Source of the DNA: Actinomyces dentalis DSM 19115
GTDB taxonomy: Bacteria; Actinomycetota; Actinomycetes; Actinomycetales; Actinomycetaceae
Reading direction: 5' to 3'
DNA length: 45,614 bases
NCBI RefSeq assembly: GCF_000429225.1
Contig: NZ_AUBL01000036.1
Span: 1 to 45,614, forward strand
The notes beneath the pieces were generated by a model. The model did no database searches, was not told the origin of the DNA, and worked only from the letters and a program-made list of their open reading frames with translations. Every line of letters starts with the position of its first letter. The stretch's first letter is position 1. This document shows positions 1-13,500 of this stretch, piece after piece. Position numbers and translations under genes: made by a program.

Positions 1-426
1 GTCAACGCCCTGGTCTCCACGATCTTCGCCCAGACCAGCAGGGAGGCGGTCATGGCCCAGTACAAGCACGTCATCGACGCCTTGAGGGACCCGTTCCCCG
101 AGATCGCCCAGATGCTGATCGACGCCCAGCCCGACCTGACGGCCTTCGCGGCCTTCCCCCGCGAGCACTGGACCAAGATCTGGTCCAACAACCCCATCGA
201 GCGCCTCAACCGCGAGATCAAGCGCCGCGCCGATGTGGTCCAGGTCTTCCCCGACAGCGAGTCCGTCACCCGCCTGATCGGCTCCGTCCTGTTGGAGCAG
301 CACGAGGAGTGGCAGTACGGCGAACGCCGCTACCTCTCCCAGACCTCACTGCGACACCTGACCGACATGCTCCAGGCCGACAACAGCACCGGCGGCCGCG
401 CCGCCCTGCCCGCCATCACCACCTGA
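1..426 (+). CDS. IS256-family transposase, C-terminal part (5' end outside window)
   Basis: The reading frame is already open at base 1 and ends at TGA 424-426, so this is the last ~141 residues of a longer protein. The stretch WSNNPIERLNREIKRRADVV is the C-terminal signature of IS256-type (Mutator-like) DDE transposases. It is followed by the usual segment with SVTRLIGSVLLEQHEEW. The last catalytic Glu of this family lies near the NPIERLN motif. Whether the gene is intact cannot be judged because its start is outside the window. Bases just after the stop (roughly 427-510) probably hold the element's right end, but no terminal repeat can be assigned without the left end. Family assignment is firm; activity is unknown. 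Confidence 0.9.
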   Translation, partial: VNALVSTIFAQTSREAVMAQYKHVIDALRDPFPEIAQMLIDAQPDLTAFAAFPREHWTKIWSNNPIERLNREIKRRADVVQVFPDSESVTRLIGSVLLEQHEEWQYGERRYLSQTSLRHLTDMLQADNSTGGRAALPAITT

Positions 427-513
427 CCGGAAGAACACCACACCAAGAGACTTGACCAACGCAAGTGGTCCGAACGGGAGAGCGCCACCATGAGCCCACT
501 GAATAACCTTCCG

Positions 514-621
514 TCTACTACGCCCCTTCCCCTCTGCTACGCCCTTTCGCCCTCCGCTACGCTCCATTTTCTCGTACAGCAGAGGGTGAAGAGACGCAGT
601 AAAGGGAAAGGGGCGTAGTAG
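514..621. repeat. 20-bp-periodic imperfect palindrome
   Basis: The left half reads as three successive ~20-bp units of the type TCTRCTACGCCCYTTYSCCC, beginning at 514, 533 and 553. The right half (577-621) is the degenerate inverted copy of the same units, ending in CGTAGTAGA, the exact complement of the first unit's TCTACTACG. A short centre (~561-576) separates the arms. The element could fold into a long hairpin. It is too short to code, and lies next to the IS256 end, so it may be a small non-autonomous element or a repeat-derived terminator. Confidence 0.7.
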
Positions 622-850
622 AGGGGAAGGGGCGGGGCGCGTCTCCCATTGCGACGGCGATTCCCGCGGGGCCCTCGGCGTCGAGGGACCCGCTGGCGGC
701 GACCCACCGGTGAGGCTAGTCACATCCGGACCCGGCCGAGGGCGCCGCCGGTGCGGGCGGGGACTCGGGCGGGCCGCGGGGACGCGGGGCGCACGCGCAC
801 CCGCCGCCCCGGCGGGCGGGCGCGCGCGGACACAACACGACCCCCGCACT

Positions 851-897
851 TTGTGAGGATTCCACAATTGGGTCCGGGGTGCATCGCCCCGTAGTGT
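851..897 (+). promoter_or_regulatory. candidate promoter and operator of the acc-fas cluster
   Basis: An inverted repeat TTGTG-N7-CACAA (851-855 and 863-867) abuts TTGGGT (868-873), which is followed 18 bases later by TAGTGT (892-897). The latter two could be -35 and -10 boxes, with a repressor site just upstream. The transcript would carry a leader of about 110 bases with an AGGAG Shine-Dalgarno at 999-1003. The regulator is unknown. This is weak pattern evidence only. Confidence 0.35.
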
Positions 898-1010
898 TGG
901 TTCTCGGCCGGACCACCCAGTGGAGTCTTGTAGAAGACGGGGAACGGCCGGGCGGAGGGCCGGTGCGCAGGGCGCCGGCGCCGCCCCCACCAGACCTTAG
1001 GAGCACACCG

Positions 1011-2843
<1,833 letters not shown>

Positions 2844-2844
2844 T

Positions 2845-4473
2845 ATGACCACCGCCCCCGCACCCGCGCCCGGCCCGGCCGGCGCCCGGCCCGAGTCGGC
2901 CACCATGGCCGACTCCGCCGCCACCCGCGCCTTCCGCGAGCGCATCGCCCGCGTCGACGCCCAGGCGGAGGAGGCCGCCGCCAGGCGCCAGCACCCCAAG
3001 GGCAAGAGCACGGCCCGCGAGCGCATCGCCGAGCTGCTCGACGCCGACAGCTTCCTGGAGATCGGCCGCTACACCGGCTCCGGCGCGGGGGAGGGGGCGC
3101 GCCCCTCCGGCGTCGTGACCGGGTTCGGGCAGATCGGCGGGCGCCAGGTGGCCGTCTACTCCCAGGACTTCTCCGTGTCCGGCGGCGCCCTGGGCGCCAT
3201 CGAGGGCGACAAGATCGTCCGCCTGCTCGACGACGCCCTGCGCCTGCGCATCCCCGTCATCGGGCTCATCGACTCCGGGGGCGCCAAGATCCAGGAGGGC
3301 GTGGGGGCGCTGCGCCAGTACGGGCGGATCTTCAACCGCACCTGCGCCGCCTCCGGCCTGGTGCCCCAGATCAGCGTCATCCTGGGCCCGTGCGCGGGCG
3401 GGGCGGTCTACAGCCCGGCCCTGACGGACTTCGTCATCGCCACCCGCGAGGCCTCCCACATGTTCGTCACCGGCCCCGACGTCGTGCGCGCCGTCACCGG
3501 CGAGCAGATCAGCGCCGAGGAGCTGGGCGGGGCCCGGATCCACGGGCGGGTGTCGGGGGTGGTGCACTATGTGGCCCAGGACGAGTCCGACGCCCTGGAG
3601 CAGGTGCGCACGCTGCTGGCCTACCTGCCCTCCTCGGCGGACCAGGAGGCGCCCCGCTACGACTACGACGACGCGGCCCGGGCCGCCGACGCGGCCGCCG
3701 CGGCGTCGGTGGGCTCCCTGGTGCCGGCCTCCTCCCGCCAGGCCTACGACGTGGCCGAGGTGGTGGCGGCCGTGGTCGACCACGGCGAGCTGGTGCAGGT
3801 CCAGGAGGTCTTCGCCCCCAACGTGGTCATCGGCTTCGCCTGCTTCGAGGGGCGCCCGGTGGGCATCGCGGCGAACCAGCCGCTGGCCGACGCGGGCACC
3901 CTGGACGTCAACGCCTCGGAGAAGCTGGCGCGCTTCGTGCGCTTCTGCGACGCCTTCGGGCTGCCGGTGGTCACCTTCGTGGACGTGCCCGGCTACCGGC
4001 CCGGCGCGGAGCAGGAGCACGCGGGCATCATCCGCCGCGGCGCCAAGGTCATCAACGCCTACGCCACCGCGACCGTCCCCCTGGTGACGGTCATCCTGCG
4101 CAAGGCCTACGGCGGGGCCTACATCGTCATGGGGTCCAAGGCCATCGGCGCGGACCTGAACTTCTGCTGGCCGGGCGCGGAGATCGCCGTGCTCGGGGCG
4201 CAGGGGGCGGTGGGCATCATCCACCGCCGCGACCTGGCCCGGGTGCGCGAGGAGCGGGGGGAGGAGGCGGCCGCCGCCGAGCACGAGCGCCTGGTGGCCC
4301 AGTACGCCGACTCCGTCATCAACCCGGACAAGGCGGTGGCGATCGGGGAGATCGACGCGGTCATCGCCCCGGAGGCCACCCGCTCGGTCATCGTCGACTC
4401 GCTGGCCGCCCTGGCGGACAAGCGCGACGCCCGCCACGTGCCGGCCAAGAAGCACGACAACATCCCCCTGTGA
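2845..4473 (+). CDS. accD: acyl-CoA carboxylase beta subunit (carboxyltransferase)
   Basis: This 542-residue carboxyltransferase takes the carboxyl group from carboxybiotin on the preceding alpha subunit and puts it on an acyl-CoA. Start ATG 2845 has AGGAGG at 2833-2838 and lies one base after the upstream stop, so the two genes are co-transcribed and probably coupled. The N half carries GPCAGGAVYSPALTDF (about residue 182), and the C half carries RKAYGGAYIVMGSK (about 418); these glycine pairs form the two oxyanion holes of the crotonase-like halves. The first ~45 residues are a low-complexity Ala/Pro extension, and an internal start at MADSAATRAF is possible. It belongs to the PccB/AccD5-type family. 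No epsilon subunit gene is seen nearby. Confidence 0.93.
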   Translation: MTTAPAPAPGPAGARPESATMADSAATRAFRERIARVDAQAEEAAARRQHPKGKSTARERIAELLDADSFLEIGRYTGSGAGEGARPSGVVTGFGQIGGRQVAVYSQDFSVSGGALGAIEGDKIVRLLDDALRLRIPVIGLIDSGGAKIQEGVGALRQYGRIFNRTCAASGLVPQISVILGPCAGGAVYSPALTDFVIATREASHMFVTGPDVVRAVTGEQISAEELGGARIHGRVSGVVHYVAQDESDALEQVRTLLAYLPSSADQEAPRYDYDDAARAADAAAAASVGSLVPASSRQAYDVAEVVAAVVDHGELVQVQEVFAPNVVIGFACFEGRPVGIAANQPLADAGTLDVNASEKLARFVRFCDAFGLPVVTFVDVPGYRPGAEQEHAGIIRRGAKVINAYATATVPLVTVILRKAYGGAYIVMGSKAIGADLNFCWPGAEIAVLGAQGAVGIIHRRDLARVREERGEEAAAAEHERLVAQYADSVINPDKAVAIGEIDAVIAPEATRSVIVDSLAALADKRDARHVPAKKHDNIPL

Positions 4474-4518
4474 GCCCCTGCCAGATCCGCCCCCGAGTTC
4501 CCCAGTGACAGTGAGCCG

Positions 4519-7500
4519 ATGACAGACCACCACGCCCCGCCGGCGCCGTCCGGCGCCGCCTCTTCCACCACCAGTCCGTCCACCACGACCGAGGATCGCA
4601 TGAGCACCAAGTCCACCGCCCCCGCCGCCGGGGCCCAGGCCCGCACCGTCGCCGAGCGCCTGAGCGCCGGCGAGCCCTACGTCCTCGCCTTCGGCGGGCA
4701 GGCGACCCCCTGGAGGGCCGCCCTGGAGGGCCTGGTCGGGCTCGACGGCGACCTGGCCGGCGAGCTGGTGGCCGTGGACCGGGCCGTCGCCGACCTGCTC
4801 GCGCCCGTGGCCACCGACCTGCTGACCGTCACCCCGCGCGGGCTGCGGCTGCTGGACGAGGGCGCCGCGCCCATCGCCCCCGCGCCGGCGCCCGCCTCCG
4901 CCGACTCGGCGGACGTGTCCGTGCCGGGGATCCTCCTGGCCCAGCACGCGGTCGTGGCGGCCCTGGCCGGCGCCGGCGTGGACGTGCGCGCCACGCCGCC
5001 GGCGGGCGTCATCGGCCACTCCCAGGGGGTGCTCGGCGTGGCCCTCCTGGAGGCCATGGCCCGCCCCGGCGAGGAGGGCCGGCGGGCCGTGGCCGAGGTC
5101 CACGCCCTGGCCCGCCTCATCGGGGCCGCCGCCGCCCGCACGACCCGCCGCCTCGACCTGGGCCCGGCGGGGCGGGCCACGCCCATGCTCTCGGTGCGCG
5201 GGGTCACCCGCGAGGTGCTCGACGCCGTCCTGGAGGGCGTGCCCGGCGCCGGGCGCATCTGCCTGGGCGTGACCAACGGCCGTCAGGCCCACACCCTGTC
5301 CGGCCGCCCCGCCGACCTCGAGCGCGTGGTCACGGCCCTGGAGTCGGCGGCCGCCCGCAGCGCCCGGGCCCGCAAGGAGCGCCGCCGCGGCGGCGCCGTC
5401 CTGGCGCCGGTCACCGAGTACCTGACCACCTCGGTGCCCTTCCACACCCACCTGCTGGACGGGGCGGTGGCCGACGTCGTCGCCTGGGCGCGCGCGGCCG
5501 GGCTGGACGAGGCCCTGGCCCGCGACCTGGCCGCCGCCGTCCTCATCGACCCCGTCGACTGGCCGGAGCTGGTGCACCGGGCCCTGGAGGCCGATTCGCG
5601 CCCCCGGCTGGTGCTGGACCTGGGGCCGGGCACGGTCCTGACCCGCCTGACCGAGGCGGTCGTGGCCGGCACCGGCGTGAGCGTGGTGCCCGCCGGCACC
5701 GCCGCCGCCGTGGACGACCTGGACCGGCCGGGGGCCGGCCCCAGGCCCGCGGTGGACCGCTCCCGCTTCGCCCCGGGCCTGACCCGCCTGCCCGACGGGC
5801 GCCTGACCCTGGACACGGCCTTCACGCGCCTGACCGGCCGCTCCGCGGTGATGCTGGCAGGCATGACCCCCACCACCGTCGACCCGGAGATCGTGGCCGC
5901 GGCCGCCAACGCCGGGTACTGGTCCGAGCTGGCCGGCGGCGGCCAGACCACCGCCAAGGTCCTGGCGGACAACCTGGAGGGCCTGCAGCGGCGCCTGGAG
6001 CCGGGCCGCACGGCCGCCTTCAACGCCATGTTCATGGACCGCTACCTGTGGAACCTGCACCTGGGCACCCAGCGCCTGCTGTCCAAGGCCCGCGCCGGCG
6101 GCGCGCCCATCGACGGCATCACCATCTCCGCCGGCGTCCCCGAGCTGGAGGAGGCCACCGAGCTGCTCGGGCGCCTGCGCGCCGAGGGCTTCCCCTACGT
6201 CGCCTTCAAGCCCGGCACCGTCGACCAGATCCGCCAGGTCCTGGCCATCGCCGCGGCGGTGCCCGACACCCCGGTCCTCATGCAGATCGAGGACGGCCAC
6301 GCCGGCGGGCACCACTCGTGGGAGGACCTGGACACCATGCTCCTGGCCACCTACGACGCCATCCGCAGCCAGGAGAACGTGGTGGTGTGCGTGGGCGGGG
6401 GCATCGGCACCCCCTCCCGGGCCGCCGACTACCTCACGGGCCGCTGGGCGCTGGCCCACGGCACCGCCGCCGCCCCGGTGGACGGCGTCATGGTCGGCAC
6501 CGCCGCCATGACCGCCCTGGAGGCCAAGACCAACGACGACGTCAAGCAGCTGCTCGTCGACACCCCCGGCATCACGGCCGACACCCCCGGCACCGAGGGC
6601 GGCTGGATCGCCTCGGGCGCCTCGGCCGGCGGCATGACCTCGGGCCTGTCGCACCTGAGGGCCGACCTGTACGAGATCGACAACTCCTCCGCCCGGGCCT
6701 CGCGCCTGATCCAGGAGCTCGCCGGCAACGAGGAGGCCATGGCCGCGCGCCGCGACGAGATGATCGCGGCCCTGGCCAAGACCGCCAAGCCCTACTTCGG
6801 CGACGTCGAGGAGATGACCTACCTCGAGTGGGCCACCCGCTTCGCCGACCTGTGCGTCGCCCCGCACGAGGGGCGCAGTGCCGGCGCCGGGGACTGGGCC
6901 GACGAGAGCTGGTACGACCGCTTCCTGGACCTGCTGCACCGCGTCGAGGCCCGCCTGAGCGAGGCCGACCACGGGATGGTCCCCACGCTGTTCGCCGACG
7001 CCGACGCCGTCATCGACTCCGACGCCGCCCTGGCGGCCCTGGCCGAGCGCTACCCGCGGGCGGCCTCCACCCGGGTGGAGCCGGCCGACGCCGCCTGGTT
7101 CGTCGACCTGTGCCGCAAGCACCCCAAGCCGGTGCCCTTCGTGCCCGTCGTCGACGCCGACATCCTGCGCTGGTGGGGCACCGACTCCCTGTGGCAGTCC
7201 CAGGACCCGCGCTACAGCGCCGACCAGGTGCGCATCATCCCCGGCCCGGTGGCCGTGGCCGGCATCACCACCATCAACGAGCCGGTGGGCCACCTGCTGG
7301 GCCGCTTCGAGACGGCCGCCGTCGAGGCCCTCCAGGCCGCCGGCACCCCCGAGCGGGCGGCGGCCGGGCGCCTGGGCGCCATCCGCCCCGGGGCCGCGCC
7401 GGTCGCCGACGCCACCGGGCTGGTGCGCGCCGCCCCGCACGTGCTGTGGAACGGCCACCTGACCGTCAACCCCGCCCGGGTCCTGCCCGAGGGCGCCTAC

Positions 7501-10500
7501 GCCGTCGTGGCCCGCCCCGACGTGGCCGAGGACGCCTACGACCTGGACATCCGCCTGGACACCCACTGGGACTCCACGCCCGGCGGGGAGGCGATCCACG
7601 CCGTGCGCCGCCTCGTGGTGCCGCTGCGCCTGGCCCGCGCCTGGGACGGGGCCGCCCCGCTGGTCGACCCCGGGCGCATCAGCGAGACCATGAACGACCT
7701 GCTGCGCGCCACCGCGGGCGTGGGGGCCGTGTCCGTCACCGGCGACCTCGTCGAGCGCCTGCCCGAGGTGCGCCCCGCCGAGCCCGGGGCGACCGACGCC
7801 CTGGGCCGGCCCTCGGCCCGCCCCTTCGGCACCGTCCACGCCCGCTTCACCCTGGCCGCCACCCTGGGCCACGACCACGGCGCCGTGACCGCCGACGCCC
7901 TGCCCGCCGACCTGTCGGCGGCCCCGCTGGCGCCCGACGCCCTGCTCGGCCCCTGCTGGCCGGTGGTCTACGCCGCCCTGGGCAGCGTCGTCGAGGACGG
8001 CATGCCGCTCATCGAGGGGCTGCTGGGGGCCGTCCACCTGGACCACACCGTCGACCTGCGCCGCCCGCTGGCCGAGCTGGCGGCGCGGGCCGGGGACGAC
8101 TTCGTCATCCAGGTCGACGGCTGGGTCGCCGGCCTGGAGGAGTCCAGCGCGGGGCGCGTGGTCGACGTGCGCCTGGAGCTGACCGACGCCGCCGACGGCT
8201 CCCTGGTGGCCCTCATGCGCGAGCGCTTCGCCATCCGCGGGCGGGCCTCGGGCACCGCCGTGCCCTCCGCCCCGGAGCCGGCCGGGGGCACGGGGCGGGC
8301 CACCGCCCCCGCCGCCCGCCGCCTGCTGCGCCGGGTGAGGGTGACGGCGCCGTCGGACATGACGGCCTTCGCCCGGGTCACCGGGGACTTCAACCCCATC
8401 CACACCTCCTACAACGCCGCCCGCGTCGCCGGCATGGACGCCCCGCTGGTGCACGGCATGTGGCTGTCGGCCACCGCCCAGCAGGCGGCCGCGGCCACCG
8501 ACCCCGACGGCGCCCGCCACGTCCTGGCCGGCTGGACCTACGTCATGCTGGGCACCGTCGAGCTGTCCGACACCGTGGAGATCAGCGTCGAGCGCACCGG
8601 CCTGGTGCGCGGGGGCGGCCTCGTCCTGGAGGTCACCTGCCGCATCGGCGACGAGGTCGTCTCGCGCGGCAGCGCCGTGACCGTCCCCGAGCCCACCGCC
8701 TACGTCTACCCCGGCCAGGGCATCCAGGCCCGGGGCATGGGCCTGGACGAGATGAACTCGTCGCGGGCGGCGCGCGAGGTGTGGGAGCGGGCCGACGCCC
8801 ACACCCGCGCCGAGCTGGGCTTCTCCGTCATCAACCTGGTGCGCGACAACCCCACCGAGATGACGGCCCGGGGCGTGACCTACCGCCACCCCGACGGCCT
8901 GCTCAACCTCACCCAGTTCACCCAGGTGGCCCTGGCGACCGTGGCCATGGCCACCACCGCCCGCCTGGCCGAGGCCGGCGCCCTGGTGGAGGACGCCGCC
9001 TTCGCCGGCCACTCCCTGGGCGAGTACACGGCCCTGTCCGCCTACGGGCGCGTCATGCCGGTGGAGACCACCATCTCCATCGTCTTCCAGCGCGGCTCGA
9101 CCATGCACACCCTGGTCGAGCGCGACGCCGACGGCGCCTCGAACTACCGCATGGGGGCGCTGCGCCCCAACCAGGCGGGCATCGGGGCCGAGCAGGTCGA
9201 GGACTACGTCGCCTCCGTGGCCGAGGCCAGCGGCGAGTTCCTCCAGATCGTCAACTTCAACCTGGCGGGCGTGCAGTACGCGGTGGCCGGCACCATCAAG
9301 GGCCTGGAGGCCCTGGCCGCCGACTCGCGCGCCCGGGCCGCCGAGCGCGGCGGCAAGAACCCGTTCATGTACGTGCCCGGCATCGACGTGCCCTTCCACT
9401 CCCGGGTGCTGCGCCCGGGCGTGCCCGAGTTCCGCGAGCGCCTGCTGGCCCTGATCCCCCACGACCTGGACTACGAGCGCCTGGTGGGGCGCTACGTGCC
9501 CAACCTGGTGGCCCGGCCCTTCGAGCTGACCCGGGACTTCGCGCGGGCCATCGCCGACGTGGTGCCCTCCGAGCCGGTGCGCGAGCTGCTGGAGGACTGG
9601 CCGGCGGCCGCCGAGCGGCCCCGCGAGCTGGCCCGCGCGCTGCTGGTGGAGCTGCTGGCCTGGCAGTTCGCCTCCCCGGTGCGCTGGATCGAGACGCAGG
9701 ACGTCCTGTTCTCCTCGCCCGACGAGGGCGGGCTGGGCGTGGAGCACCTGGTCGAGGTGGGCCTGGCCGCCTCCCCGACGCTGGCGAACCTGGCCGCCCG
9801 CACGCTCATGCTGCCCCGCCACGCCGGGCGCCACGTCACGGTGCACAACGCCCGCCGCGACGAGGCGCGCGTCCTGGCCACGGACACCGACCCGGCCGTC
9901 GAGCCGGGCGGGGAGGACTTCGAGCTGCCGGCCGCCCCGGCGCCCGCTCCCGCCCCGGCCGCGGACGCCGCCCCGGCCGCGGCTCCGGCTCAGGCCGAGC
10001 CCCCCGCCGAGGCCGCTCCGGCCGCCCCCGCTCCGGCCGCCCCGGCGGCGGGGCCCGTGGAGGACCTGCCCTTCGGGGCCACCGACGCCCTGACGGTCCT
10101 GCTGGCCCACTCCGCCCGCATCCTGCCCGACCAGATCGGGGCCACCGACACCACCGAGACCCTGACCAACGGGGTGTCCTCCAGGCGCAACCAGCTGCTC
10201 ATGGACATGGGCACCGAACTGCAGCTGGCCAGCATCGACGGGGCCGCCGACGCCGACATGACCGCCCTGGCGGCCACCGTCGCCAAGGGCGCTCCGGGCT
10301 ACAAGGCCTTCGGGCCCGTCCTCACCGACGCCATCCGCACGGGCCTGGGCCGCATCCTGGGCCCCTCGGGGGTGCGCGCCGGGCGCATCGCCGAGCGCGT
10401 GGGCTCCGTGTGGGGCCTGGGCGGGGGCTGGGTCTCCCACGTGACCGCCGCCCTGCTCCTGGGCACCCGCGAGGGCGCCTCCGTGCGCGGGGGGGACCTG

Positions 10501-13500
10501 GCCTCGTTGGGCTCCAGCGCGCCCCTGGGCTCGGCGGGCGACGTCGACGCCCTCATCGACCGGGCCGTCCAGGCGGTCGCCGCCGCCCACGGGGTGTCCG
10601 TGTCCAAGCCCAGCGCCGGGGGAGGGGCGGGCGGCGCCGTCGTCGACTCGGCCGCCCTGGACGCCTTCGCCGCCTCCGTCACCGGGCAGCAGGGCGTGCT
10701 GGCCACCACGGCCCGCCACGTCCTGGCCGCCCTGGGCCTGGACGAGCCGGAGTCCTACGACGCCGCGGCGGCCGACGAGGCCGCGGCGACCCGCGCCCTG
10801 GTGGAGGCCGTCGACGCCGAGCTGGGGACGGGGTGGCTGAAGTTCGCGACCCCGGTCTTCCAGGCCGAGCGGGCCGTGCTCATCGACGACCGCTGGGCCA
10901 CGGCCCGCGAGGACCTGGCCCGCCTGGGCAACGGTCAGACCGACCTGGACGCCGCCCGCGACCTGCTGGCCCCCGAGCGCTTCACGGGCCTGGGGCGGGC
11001 CGTGGCCGACCAGGCCGCCTGGTGGGCCGGCGCCCTGGCCTCCTCGCCGCTGGCCGACGCCGGGGAGCGGGCCGAGCTGGCCCGGGCCATCGCCGCCGCC
11101 GCCAGGTCCGCCCCGGTCGCCGGGTCGGCCCAGACGCTGTGGGCCGACGACGTGGCCGTGGTCACCGGCTTCGCCCCGCACTCCATCGCCGCGGCCGTCG
11201 TCGGGCGGCTGCTGGCGGGCGGGGCCACCGTGGTGGCCACCAGCTCGCGCCTGACCCACGAGCGCCTCGACTTCGCCAAGCGCGTCTACCGCGAGCACGC
11301 CTCCGCCGGCGCCCGCCTGTGGATGGTGCCGGCGAACCTGGCCTCCTACCGCGACGTCGACGCCCTGGCCCAGTGGATCGGCACGGACCGCACCGTCACC
11401 TCCGGGGGGGCCACCAGGCTCGTCAAGGAGGCCCTGGTGCCCACCGTGCTGTTCCCCTTCGCCGCCCCGCGGGTGGCCGGCACCCTGGCGGACGCCGGGC
11501 CGGGGGCCGAGCGCCAGGCCCGCCTGCTGCTGTGGAGCGTGGAGCGCACCATCGCGGCCCTGAGCGCCATCGGCACGGACACCCACGTCGACCACCGCCT
11601 GCATGTGGTCCTGCCCGGCTCGCCCAACCGCGGCGCCTTCGGCGGCGACGGCGCCTACGGGGAGGTCAAGTCCGCCCTGGACGCCGTGGTCAACCGCTGG
11701 TCCTCCGAGCCGGTGTGGGCCCGCCGGGTCACCCTGGTCCACCCGCGCATCGGGTGGGTGCGCGGCACCGGCCTCATGGGCGGCAACGACCCGCTGGTGG
11801 AGGCCGTCGAGGCCGCCGGGGTGCGCACCTGGTCCACCGACGAGATCGCCGGGGAGCTGGTGGGCCTGTGCGCGGCGCCCGTGCGCGCCGAGGCGGCCGC
11901 CGCCCCCGTCACGGCCGACCTGACCGGCGGCCTGGGCGACGACGTCGACCTGGTGGCCCTGCGCCGGGCCGCCGCCCGCGCCGGCGCCGAGGCGGACGGG
12001 CGGGAGCCCGAGCCGGCCGCCGTGGCGGCCCTGCCGACCCCGAGCGCGCCCGTCCAGCCCACCGCCCCCCACTGGGGCGAGGTGGAGGCCGACCTGGAGG
12101 ACATGGTCGTCATCGTCTCCACCGGCGAGGTCTCCACCTGGGGGTCGGGCCGCACCCGCCGCGAGGCCGAGCTGGGCATGAGCGGGGGCGACGACGTCGA
12201 GCTGACCGCCGCCGGCGTCCTGGAGCTGGCCTGGGGCATGGGCCTGCTGACCTGGCAGGACTCCCCGAGGGCCGGCTGGTACGACGCCGAGGGCGAGTTC
12301 GTCGACGAGTCCGAGGTCTACGGGCGCTACCGCGACGAGGTCGTGGCCCGCTGTGGCATCCGCGAGTTCGTCGACGACGGCCTCATCGCCCCGGTCGCCG
12401 ACGAGGAGGTCGCCGTCTACCTCGACCGCGACATCGTCCTGACGGTCCCCGACGAGGCCGCCGCCCTGACGATCCGCGACTCCGACCCCGAGCACACGCG
12501 CATCGCCCCCGACGCCGAGTCGGGGGAGTGGACGGTCACGCGCCTGGCCGGGTCGCTGGCCCGCGTGCCGCGCCGCGCCGCCCTGTCGCGCACCGTCGGC
12601 GGCCAGCTGCCGGTCGACTTCGACCCGCTGCGCTGGGGCATCCCGGCCTCCATGGCCGAGGGCATGGACACCATCGCCGCCTGGAACCTGGTCACCGCCG
12701 TCGACGCCTTCCTGTCGGCCGGCTTCTCCCCGGCCGAGCTGCTGCGCGCCGTCCACCCCGGCGACGTGGCCTGCACCCAGGGCACCGGCTTCGGCGGCAT
12801 GGAGTCCATGCGCAAGATGTTCGTGGGCCGCTTCCTGGACGAGGAGCGCGCCGGCGACATCCTCCAGGAGTCCCTGCCCAACGTGGTGGCCGCCCACGTC
12901 ATGCAGTCCTACATCGGCGGCTACGGCGCCATGGTCCAGCCGGTCAGCGCCTGCGCCACCGCCGCGGTGTCCATCGAGGAGGGCTGGGACAAGATCGCCC
13001 TGGGCCGGGCCGACGTGGTCGTGGCCGGCGCCATCGACGACATCTCCGTGGAGTCCGTCGTGGGCTTCGGCAACATGAACGCCACCGCCGAGGCGGGGGC
13101 CATGTACGCCCAGGGCATCTCCGCCCGCCACTTCTCGCGGGCCAACGACCGGCGCCGCGGCGGCTTCGTGGAGGCCGAGGGCGGGGGCACCGTCATCCTG
13201 GCGCGCGCCTCCGTGGCCGCCCGCCTGGGCCTGCCGGTGGCCGGGGTGCTGGGCTTCGTGTCCTCCTACGCCGACGGCGCCCACACCTCCATCCCGGCCC
13301 CGGGCCTGGGGGCCCTGGGGGCGGGGCGCGGCGGGCGCTCCTCGCGCCTGGCCCGGGCCCTGGCGGCCCTGGGCGTGCGGGCCGACGACATCGCCGTGGT
13401 CTCCAAGCACGACACCTCCACGGGCGCCAACGACCCCAACGAGTCCGAGCTGCACACCCGTCTGGCGCGCGCCCTGGGGCGCACCGAGGGCAACCCGCTG

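Larger units (their letters stand above)
427..1010. other. intergenic region between IS256 remnant and carboxylase operon
   Basis: There is no credible gene in this 584-base gap; the open frames crossing it are uninterrupted only because of high GC. It holds the probable IS256 right flank, a strong inverted-repeat element (514-621), an unremarkable GC-rich stretch (622-850), and a candidate promoter/operator for the carboxylase operon (851-897). Confidence 0.6.
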
